Shown: positions 1-5,150 of the stretch, piece after piece | Layout of the letters: every line of letters begins with the position of its first letter | Numbering within the stretch: position 1 is the stretch's first letter | Assembly (NCBI GenBank): GCA_011046175.1 | Contig: DSBB01000516.1 | Span: 1 to 5,980 of the forward strand | Source: Candidatus Hydrogenedentota bacterium | GTDB lineage: Bacteria > Hydrogenedentota > Hydrogenedentia > Hydrogenedentales > CAITNO01 | Reading direction: 5' to 3' | DNA length: 5,980 bases | Translations under genes and position numbers: made by a program | The notes under the pieces: model-generated | What the model was told of the DNA's origin: nothing | The model's database searches: none | The model's input: only the letters and a program-made list of their open reading frames with translations

Positions 1-323
1 CCATGTTGATAGCGCAGGCGGTGTCGCAGACCCCCGCCATTTTCGGCATGTTGGTGGCCTTAATCCTCATGCTTGCCGCCGAAGTGCCCATGAATATCAT
101 TGGCTTTGCGATCACCTTGGGCGCGGGCATTTCCGCTGGATTCGGCGGCATCGGCCCGGGCATTGGCAGCGGCATGGTGGGCGATTACGCATGCCAGGCG
201 ACGGCGGCCAAACCCCGCTTGGATGCGCTGATTCTGCGCACCATGCTCATCGGCCAGGCTGTTTCGCAGTCCACGGCCATCTACGCGTTAATTATTGGAC
301 TGTTATTGTTGTTCGTTATCTGA
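1..323 (+). CDS. F-type ATP synthase c-like proteolipid with tandem hairpins, lacking the ion-binding Glu (5' partial)
   Basis: Rotor-ring proteolipid homologue, cut by the window start. Numbering from the Met at position 3, residues 1-24 are the second helix of one hairpin, and residues 31-106 are a complete second hairpin in the same chain. The Met is probably internal: the two bases before it fit the Thr codon that precedes the same MLI motif in hairpin 2 (T80-M81) and in the downstream c gene. Hairpin 2 has the Gly-rich helix with GIGPGIG (49-55). Where c subunits carry the essential Glu, both visible hairpins have Gln (Q9, codon 27-29; Q89, codon 267-269). The helix-1 ligand position is Ser (S56). 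The cytoplasmic loop reads A-K-P (69-71), not R-Q/N-P. Tandem fusion is typical of V-type proteolipids and is known in the c1 subunit of Acetobacterium woodii (known, not seen here). Family assignment is secure; a role in ion transport is doubtful. It could be a non-carrying ring member or an assembly paralogue. Confidence 0.88.
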   Translation, partial: MLIAQAVSQTPAIFGMLVALILMLAAEVPMNIIGFAITLGAGISAGFGGIGPGIGSGMVGDYACQATAAKPRLDALILRTMLIGQAVSQSTAIYALIIGLLLLFVI

Positions 324-324
324 T

Positions 325-377
325 CCGGCAGACGCGCCGGTATTGTTTCGGTTATACGGCGCGCCGCAATTGCGGCG
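325..377 (+). other. Overlapping inverted repeats between the two c genes
   Basis: Three potential RNA hairpins lie in the 90-base gap. CCGGC (325-329) pairs with GCCGG (336-340), followed by a T-rich TATTGTTT. CGCGCCG (333-339) pairs with CGGCGCG (357-363). The perfect 16-base palindrome CGCCGCAATTGCGGCG spans 362-377. The middle stem excludes both of the others, so the RNA could switch between folds. None is followed by a clean T-run, so a strong intrinsic terminator is unlikely. A role in mRNA processing, partial attenuation or setting c-subunit dosage is inference; GC-rich sequence also yields such stems by chance. Confidence 0.35.
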
Positions 378-413
378 TTGCAATAGAGTAAACGGAGAAA
401 GGATTACAGGCAA

Positions 414-734
414 ATGGATACTTCGACGATTATGTCGCTGATGAACGCTTTGGCGTCACAGACGGCGGACACCGCCGCGGCGGGTCTCACTCCTGAGGCG
501 GTGATTCGCGCGGGCGCGCTTATCGGCGCGGGAATTTGCATGGGCTTTGGCGCTATCGGGCCGGGCGTGGGCGAAGGATTTGCCGCCGGGAAGGCCTGCG
601 AAGCCATTGGACGGAACCCCGCCGAGGCGGGCCTGTTGACGCGCACCATGCTTATCGGGCAGGCCGTGTCAGAGTCCACCGGCATTTATTCACTGGTGAT
701 TGCGTTGCTGATGTTGTTCGTGGTTGGCGGTTGA
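414..734 (+). CDS. atpE: ATP synthase F0 subunit c, two-carboxylate Na+-type
   Basis: Ion-carrying rotor proteolipid of the membrane Fo ring, 106 residues, two transmembrane helices (about 30-57 and 75-103) with the conserved cytoplasmic loop R67-N68-P69. Aligned on Ilyobacter tartaricus c (Q32, V63, E65, S66, T67, Y70), the matching residues are E54, V85, E87, S88, T89 and Y92. The Na+ ligand set is therefore intact, with Glu in place of Gln in helix 1. A Glu/Glu pair at spacing 33 is the arrangement described for the Na+-driven Fusobacterium nucleatum ring. The ATG is preceded by AAGGA at 399-403. The N-terminus is about 20 residues longer than in typical c subunits of 80-90 residues; Met7 (432) and Met10 (441) are alternative starts without a good ribosome site. 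It lies 90 bases after the tandem proteolipid and just before the stalk genes. Na+ specificity is inferred from residues, not shown. Confidence 0.95.
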   Translation: MDTSTIMSLMNALASQTADTAAAGLTPEAVIRAGALIGAGICMGFGAIGPGVGEGFAAGKACEAIGRNPAEAGLLTRTMLIGQAVSESTGIYSLVIALLMLFVVGG

Positions 735-789
735 GCCCCGTATTTAAGCATCTGCACATGCCCGAGCGGGTGAAACACAATGATGCAAT

Positions 790-798
790 AGGAAAAGG
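790..798 (+). promoter_or_regulatory. Ribosome binding site for the first b-type subunit
   Basis: AGGAAAAGG ends five bases before the ATG at 804 and supports that start. The rest of the 735-803 gap shows only short weak stems, such as CCCG (761-764) with CGGG (767-770). Confidence 0.6.
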
Positions 799-803
799 CT
801 CCT

Positions 804-1235
804 ATGGTTGATCTCAATTTTACGCTGGTCGTCCAGCTGCTCATGTTCCTTGGCTTTCTCTGGGTCATGGAGCGATGGGTGTTGCGTCCGTTGTTGAAGA
901 CAATGGACGAGCGCCATCGCGGCATGGCCGAGGACAAGGAACAGGCGCAGGCAGACGAGGAAACGGCGGAAACGCTTGAAAATCAATACGCCGCCGAGCT
1001 GGCCGCGGCGCATCAGAAGGCGCATCAAAAAATTTCTGAATCGCTGCGGGCGGTGCAGGAGCGTCATATGGCGGAACGCAATTCCTTGCGTGAAAGTCAA
1101 CAGGCGGAGATCGCCGTCGTACAAGAAGAAGCGGAACGGGCCATCGAGCAACAGCGCGACCGTTTTCCCGAGTTAAGCAGCGCCATTGCGCAGGCCATGA
1201 TGCGCCGGCTGGGACTGGGAGGTGACGCGTCGTGA
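804..1235 (+). CDS. atpF: ATP synthase F0 subunit b (short, b'-like)
   Basis: Peripheral-stalk subunit that anchors F1 to the membrane sector and resists rotation. It has 143 residues: one N-terminal transmembrane helix (about 5-26, rich in L, F, V and W), the usual basic/proline exit segment (W25 to P29, then L-L-K), and a long charged helix rich in Ala, Glu, Gln, Arg and Lys (about 35-125) expected to form a coiled coil. It is slightly shorter than E. coli b (156 residues). Its C-terminus ends soon after a short amphipathic stretch, more like the b' partner of organisms with b/b' heterodimers. A second b-type gene follows at once, overlapping by 4 bases (GTGA), so the two are probably translated together as a heterodimer. 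The b versus b' label is a judgement; the family is clear from topology and position. Confidence 0.9.
   Translation: MVDLNFTLVVQLLMFLGFLWVMERWVLRPLLKTMDERHRGMAEDKEQAQADEETAETLENQYAAELAAAHQKAHQKISESLRAVQERHMAERNSLRESQQAEIAVVQEEAERAIEQQRDRFPELSSAIAQAMMRRLGLGGDAS
1217..1225 (+). promoter_or_regulatory. Strong ribosome binding site deciding the GTG start of the second b-type gene
   Basis: GGGAGGTGA, an almost ideal match to the 16S rRNA 3' end, lies inside the end of the preceding gene and six bases before the GTG at 1232. It makes the GTG start overlapping the upstream stop codon convincing. Confidence 0.8.
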
Positions 1236-2011
1236 ATGCTGAAACCAAAAAATTTCTTAAGCTTTATTTCGGCGTTGCAATTGGCGTTTGGCTGGTGTTC
1301 GCGTTTACCTTGGGTCCCGGCGACCTGAGCTGTGACTACCGGCGCGAATATAAGGAAGACCATGACCGTTATCTCCAGATAATCAAAAGCGAACCTTATA
1401 AACGATACGTGCAGCGTCCTCATCTGAATCAACCCGGCTCCGAAGGCGTTCCCGCCGACTTTGCCGACCAGATTGCTTTTGTTGAGGAATATGAAAGCCG
1501 TGACGAGTTCCGTCGGGAAAAACTGCGCAGCACCTTTTATACGGTATTTTTCCAGTTTTTTAACGCCGGTCTTGTAATCTGGCTGGTTTGGCGTCTGGGC
1601 CGCAAACCCGTGTTGAAAATTCTGGACAACCAGATTCACGGTTTGCGTGATAAGATTTCGGCGGTGCGAAACGCCCGCGAGGCCGCCGCCGAACGCAGGC
1701 GCGCGGCCGCGGCAAAGCTCGAGCACGTGGCCGATGAGGACCATCGGATATTGGCAGAGGCGCAGGAGCGGCTGGAACGGGAGAAATCCGATCTGGAAGA
1801 GCAACAACAACAACGCATAGCAATTATGAAGCGTGAATTGGAAGACCGCAAGGCTGAGGAAGCCCATGCTGCGATAATGGCGATTAAGGCGGAATTGGTA
1901 AACGACGCTGTGAGCGAATTGCTGCAACGCTATCAGCAAGCAGACAATGAATTGTTGCAGGCCAAACTGGTGGACGCGTTCACGGCGGATTTGGAGAAGC
2001 AACTCTCATGA
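1232..2011 (+). CDS. Atypical ATP synthase F0 subunit b with an extra N-terminal membrane segment and extracytoplasmic region
   Basis: Second peripheral-stalk b-type subunit, 259 residues against about 156-170 in typical b. Layout: basic N-terminus (K6, K7, K10); hydrophobic segment about 11-29; polar charged region about 30-98, rich in Asp, Glu, Arg, Lys and Tyr; second hydrophobic segment about 101-121; a basic exit (R122, R124, K125, P126) like the b membrane exit; then a charged coiled coil about 128-235 with Ala/Glu/Arg/Gln repeats, and a C-terminus about 236-259. The positive-inside pattern predicts N-in, region 30-98 outside, and the stalk in the cytoplasm. The first segment could instead be a cleaved signal peptide; C34 lacks a proper lipobox. 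The GTG start is set by the site at 1217-1225. The gene overlaps delta by 4 bases (ATGA). Stalk role is inferred from topology and operon position; the function of the 30-98 region is unknown. Confidence 0.82.
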   Translation: MNAETKKFLKLYFGVAIGVWLVFAFTLGPGDLSCDYRREYKEDHDRYLQIIKSEPYKRYVQRPHLNQPGSEGVPADFADQIAFVEEYESRDEFRREKLRSTFYTVFFQFFNAGLVIWLVWRLGRKPVLKILDNQIHGLRDKISAVRNAREAAAERRRAAAAKLEHVADEDHRILAEAQERLEREKSDLEEQQQQRIAIMKRELEDRKAEEAHAAIMAIKAELVNDAVSELLQRYQQADNELLQAKLVDAFTADLEKQLS

Positions 2012-2571
2012 AGAATTATTTAATCGACGAACGATACGCCAAGGCGTTATGCAGCGCCCTTGAAGATGCGGAACTGGATGAGATATGCGATACGCTGGCG
2101 GCGGCGGCGGATTTGTACGAATCCTCCGAGGCGCTGCGCAATGTTTTAAGCAGTCCTGCGATTGAACTTGACAAGCGGCGCGACGTGTTGCGGCAAGTAT
2201 TGACCGGCGCCGCACTTGATGAGCGTGTTCAGCGGCTCGTGGAAGTGTTGCTCGCCCGCGGGCGCATCGCCATTTTGCCTGATGTGGCCACGGTTTTCAG
2301 GATGTTGGCGGATGCGCGGTTAAACCGTACGCGCGCAAACGTAACTACGGCAAAAGAAACAACCGCCGAGCAGGAAGAACGCCTGAAGCAGGCGTTGCAA
2401 GCATGGTCGGGCAAGGATGTCAAAATAGAACGGGATGTGAATCCCGACATTTTGGGCGGCGTCGTTGCGCGAGTCGGCGGCACTGTAATAGATGGAAGTG
2501 TGCGCACCCGCATTGAACAGTTGCGCGAATATGCGCTTGCATATGACATTCGCGCGCAGGACGCGTCTTAG
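2008..2571 (+). CDS. atpH: ATP synthase F1 subunit delta (OSCP)
   Basis: Links the top of the alpha3beta3 head to the b stalk. The 187 residues match the usual length of about 175-185. The N-terminal helical domain begins with the typical R-Y-A-K-A-L (9-14) and contains the P50 to R58 stretch seen in delta subunits. The C-terminal domain has the family signature around 147-171 (D147, then ILGG at 148-151, GG at 157-158, D162-G-S, R166 and R168). The ATG overlaps the stop of the long b-type gene (ATGA, 2008-2011), with GGAG at 1993-1996 upstream, suggesting translational coupling with its binding partner. Nothing unusual is seen in the protein. Confidence 0.95.
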   Translation: MKNYLIDERYAKALCSALEDAELDEICDTLAAAADLYESSEALRNVLSSPAIELDKRRDVLRQVLTGAALDERVQRLVEVLLARGRIAILPDVATVFRMLADARLNRTRANVTTAKETTAEQEERLKQALQAWSGKDVKIERDVNPDILGGVVARVGGTVIDGSVRTRIEQLREYALAYDIRAQDAS

Positions 2572-2573
2572 CG

Positions 2574-2608
2574 GGCGCGATTTGATGATTAGGCGCGATT
2601 TTAATCGC
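2574..2608 (+). repeat. 10-base direct repeat and hairpin in the delta-alpha gap
   Basis: GGCGCGATTT occurs at 2574-2583 and again at 2592-2601, an 18-base period. The second copy runs into an inverted repeat: GCGATT (2595-2600) with AATCGC (2603-2608), ending three bases before the alpha ribosome site. It may be a local duplication or a translational-control hairpin; the role is unproven. Confidence 0.4.
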
Positions 2609-2610
2609 TC

Positions 2611-2618
2611 AGGAGTGA
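2611..2618 (+). promoter_or_regulatory. Ribosome binding site of atpA
   Basis: AGGAGTGA ends four bases before the ATG at 2623 and supports that start. Confidence 0.7.
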
Positions 2619-2622
2619 CTTT

Positions 2623-4155
2623 ATGAAGATTCAGGCAACAGAGATTACGGAAATCATCAAACGGCAGATAGCCGACTTTGAAACGTCCGTGGAAATCGCC
2701 GAGGTAGGCACGGTTATTCAGTCCGGCGACGGCATTGCGCGCATTTTCGGCCTCGAGAAGGCGATGGCCAGCGAACTGCTCGAGTTTCCCCATGGCGTGC
2801 GCGGCATGGTGCTCAACCTTGAAGAAGACAACGTCGGCGCGGTGCTTTTCGGCGAATACGAAAAGATCATGGAAGGGGATACGGTTAAGCGCACCGGCCG
2901 CATCGCTTCGGTGCCCGTGGGCGAAGCGCTCATCGGGCGCGTGGTGGATGCGCTGGGTCAGCCTGTGGACGGACGGGGCCCCATCGAAACCAAAGAATTT
3001 TATCCGGTGGAGAGAATTGCTCCCGGTATTGTGGCGCGGCAGCCCGTGAAAGAGCCGCTGCAGACCGGCCTCAAGGCCATTGACTCCATGACGCCCATAG
3101 GACGCGGGCAGCGCGAGTTGATCATTGGCGACCGCCAGACCGGCAAGACAGCGCTCGCCCTCGACACCATTATCAACCAGAAGGGCAACGGCGTTATCTG
3201 CATTTATGTTGCCATAGGCCAGAAGCGCTCGACGGTGGCGCGGGTGGTGCAGGAGCTGACCGAAAACGGCGCGATGGAATACACCATTGTGGTGAGCGCA
3301 TCCGCGTCCGAAGCGGCGCCGCTTCAATATATCGCGCCGTACGCCGGCACGGCCATGGGCGAATATTTTCGCGACAAGGGCAAACACGCGCTGCTGGTGT
3401 ACGACGACTTGTCCAAGCATGCACAGGCATACCGCCAGGTATCGCTGCTGCTGCGCCGTCCGCCCGGACGCGAGGCATATCCCGGCGACGTGTTCTACCT
3501 GCATTCGCGCCTGCTTGAACGCGCCGCGAAAATGAGCGATGAGCACGGCGGCGGCAGTTTGACGTCCTTGCCAATCATTGAAACGCAGGCGGGCGACGTG
3601 TCAGCGTACATTCCAACCAATGTGATTTCCATTACGGACGGTCAGATTTTCTTGGAATCGAACTTGTTCTATTCAGGCGTGCGTCCCGCCATCAACGCCG
3701 GTATCAGCGTGTCCCGCGTGGGCGGCAACGCGCAGATCAAGGCCATGAAGAAGGTGGCGGGTTCGTTGCGGCTTGATCTCGCCCAATACCGTGAATTGGA
3801 GGCGTTTGCCCAGTTTGGCAGCGACCTTGACAAGGCGACGCAGGCGCAGTTGAACCGGGGCGCGCGGCTGGTGGAAACGCTGAAACAGGACCAGTACAAA
3901 CCAATTCCCGTGGTGAAACAGGTGCTGATTATCTATGCGGCCACGCAGGGCTACATGGACAAGGTAGCCATCGCCAATGTGCGCCGGTATGAAAATGATT
4001 TGATGGCGCATCTTGACACCAGCGCGGCGGACCTGCTTAAGGATCTCGAGCAACGCGGCGAGATGGATGACGACATGTCCAAGCGGGTTAATGAAATGCT
4101 TAAGAAGTTTACTGATGAATTCCTGCTCCGGCAGAAAGCGGAAGCGTCCCAATAA
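2623..4155 (+). CDS. atpA: ATP synthase F1 subunit alpha
   Basis: Non-catalytic nucleotide-binding subunit of the alpha3beta3 head; it helps form the catalytic sites at its interfaces with beta. It has 510 residues, the normal length. The N-terminal beta-barrel covers about 25-95 (V-I-Q-S-G-D-G-I-A-R at 31-40). The P-loop GDRQTGKT is at 169-176, with the Q-K-R-S-T motif at 200-204. The Walker B strand LLVYDD is at 257-262. The arginine finger that reaches the beta site is R365 in S-V-S-R-V-G-G. A helical C-terminal domain follows to 510. All expected key residues are present. It follows delta after 51 bases and precedes gamma by 29 bases, the standard bacterial order. The start is supported by strong AGGAG spacing and by alignment of the N-terminus with the family. 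Confidence 0.98.
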   Translation: MKIQATEITEIIKRQIADFETSVEIAEVGTVIQSGDGIARIFGLEKAMASELLEFPHGVRGMVLNLEEDNVGAVLFGEYEKIMEGDTVKRTGRIASVPVGEALIGRVVDALGQPVDGRGPIETKEFYPVERIAPGIVARQPVKEPLQTGLKAIDSMTPIGRGQRELIIGDRQTGKTALALDTIINQKGNGVICIYVAIGQKRSTVARVVQELTENGAMEYTIVVSASASEAAPLQYIAPYAGTAMGEYFRDKGKHALLVYDDLSKHAQAYRQVSLLLRRPPGREAYPGDVFYLHSRLLERAAKMSDEHGGGSLTSLPIIETQAGDVSAYIPTNVISITDGQIFLESNLFYSGVRPAINAGISVSRVGGNAQIKAMKKVAGSLRLDLAQYRELEAFAQFGSDLDKATQAQLNRGARLVETLKQDQYKPIPVVKQVLIIYAATQGYMDKVAIANVRRYENDLMAHLDTSAADLLKDLEQRGEMDDDMSKRVNEMLKKFTDEFLLRQKAEASQ

Positions 4156-4184
4156 AACAGGCCGCCCAACTGAAACGAGAGAGT

Positions 4185-5084
4185 ATGGCAGGATTACGCG
4201 ACATAAAACGACGCATTAACAGCGTCAAGAGCACACAAAAAATCACGCGCGCCATGAAAATGGTGGCGGCTTCCAAGCTGCGGCGCGCGCAAGAGGCCAT
4301 TCTGCGCGCCAGACCGTACGCTTTCGAGATGCGGCAACTGGTCAACAACATCGCGGCGCGCGCCGACGACATGACCCATCCGCTGTTGCGCGCCGGAAAC
4401 GGCGGGAAAGTCGGCATTGTGGTGGTAACGTCCGACCGCGGCCTTTGCGGCGGCTTCAATGCCAACGTTATTCACGGCCTGTTGCGCGTCATCAACAGCC
4501 GGTTTGCCGACCGCGAGGTGGAAATCACCATTGTCGGGAGGAAGGGTGTGGAACTGCTCAAGCGCCGCGCGCTGAATGTGCGCGCCACGTTTGTCGGCAT
4601 ACACGACGGACCGGTCATGCGCGCCGCCGCCCATATTATTGACGACATTGTTGAAGATTTCAAACTTGGCGGCACCGATGAGGTTTACTGCGTTTACAAT
4701 GAATTCAAGTCGGCGGTGCAACAATCCGTCACTGTTGAACGCTTGTTGCCGTTTGCGCCGGAAAAATCCGAAACAGCCGACGGGGACGAGGCAAGCGCCG
4801 AAAACGCCGAAGGGCAGACAACGCAGGCGTTGGATTATATTTATGAGCCGGATCAGGAGGAGGTTTTTGAACGCCTGCTGGTGCGGCATATCCGCATACA
4901 GATGCACCGTATTTTGTTCGAGTCCGCCGCCAGCGAACATGGCGCGCGCATGACGGCGATGGACGCCGCCACGCGCAACGCGGGCGAAGTGATAGGCCGC
5001 CTGACACTCAAATATAACCGGGCGCGTCAGGATGCCATTACCAAGGAATTGATAGAAGTGGTCAGCGGCGCGGAAGCGCTCTAA
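4185..5084 (+). CDS. atpG: ATP synthase F1 subunit gamma
   Basis: Central rotor shaft that couples ring rotation to the beta catalytic sites. It has 299 residues, slightly longer than E. coli gamma (about 287). The conserved N-terminal helix is intact (I7-K8-R9-R10-I11; T21-R22-A23-M24-K25-M26-V27-A28). The central Rossmann-like domain carries S83-D84-R85-G86-L87-C88-G89-G90-F91-N92. The C-terminal helix has M259-D260-A261-A262-T263 and N278-R279-A280-R281-Q282. An acidic, low-complexity stretch at about 192-212, rich in Glu, Asp, Ala and Ser, sits just before the D-Y-I-Y-E-P segment. It probably forms an enlarged surface loop and accounts for the extra length. The ribosome site is a modest GAGAG just upstream. 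The family assignment is unambiguous. Confidence 0.97.
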   Translation: MAGLRDIKRRINSVKSTQKITRAMKMVAASKLRRAQEAILRARPYAFEMRQLVNNIAARADDMTHPLLRAGNGGKVGIVVVTSDRGLCGGFNANVIHGLLRVINSRFADREVEITIVGRKGVELLKRRALNVRATFVGIHDGPVMRAAAHIIDDIVEDFKLGGTDEVYCVYNEFKSAVQQSVTVERLLPFAPEKSETADGDEASAENAEGQTTQALDYIYEPDQEEVFERLLVRHIRIQMHRILFESAASEHGARMTAMDAATRNAGEVIGRLTLKYNRARQDAITKELIEVVSGAEAL

Positions 5085-5090
5085 ACAACT

Positions 5091-5136
5091 GCGCTTTCAG
5101 CGCGAACATAAGGATGCGCGGGCGCATCGAGCGCCC
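5091..5136 (+). other. Inverted repeats in the gamma-beta gap
   Basis: GCGCT (5091-5095) pairs with AGCGC (5099-5103). GATGCGC (5113-5119) pairs with GCGCATC (5122-5128); with a realistic loop this is six pairs around CGGG. GGGCGC (5120-5125) can instead pair with GCGCCC (5131-5136), which excludes the previous stem and ends four bases before the beta ribosome site. No T-run follows, so this is not a standard terminator. An RNA processing or translational role, perhaps helping beta reach its threefold excess over gamma, is inference. Confidence 0.35.
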
Positions 5137-5140
5137 CACT

Positions 5141-5147
5141 GGAGGAG
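5141..5147 (+). promoter_or_regulatory. Ribosome binding site of atpD
   Basis: GGAGGAG is a strong site whose first GGAGG ends five bases before the ATG at 5151. It fixes the beta start together with the conserved N-terminal G-R-V-T-Q-V-I-G-P-V-V-D-V. Confidence 0.8.
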
Positions 5148-5150
5148 AAC

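Noticed and set aside
3..5. ATG near the window start as the true start of the first proteolipid
   Set aside because: It corresponds to an internal Met in the second helix of a hairpin, and the preceding bases fit the conserved Thr codon, so the gene continues upstream.
325..348. Intrinsic terminator after the tandem proteolipid gene
   Set aside because: The stem has only five pairs and the following TATTGTTT is interrupted; the downstream genes clearly belong to the same operon. Kept only as a possible partial attenuator.
1325..1336. Lipoprotein signal at C34 of the long b-type subunit
   Set aside because: The residues before the Cys (G-D-L-S) do not fit a lipobox, which needs a small residue at -1 and a Leu-like residue at -3.
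1097..2002. Open reading frame of 301 codons on the minus strand across the b-type genes
   Set aside because: It mirrors the coiled-coil coding strand; the + strand has ribosome sites, overlaps and topology fitting stalk subunits.
2320..3546. Open reading frame of 408 codons on the minus strand across delta and alpha
   Set aside because: It lies opposite strongly conserved atpH and atpA coding sequence, has no recognisable domain, and such long antisense frames are common in GC-rich genes.
4194..4940. Open reading frame of 248 codons on the minus strand opposite gamma
   Set aside because: The + strand encodes an unambiguous gamma subunit; the antisense product resembles no family I recognise.
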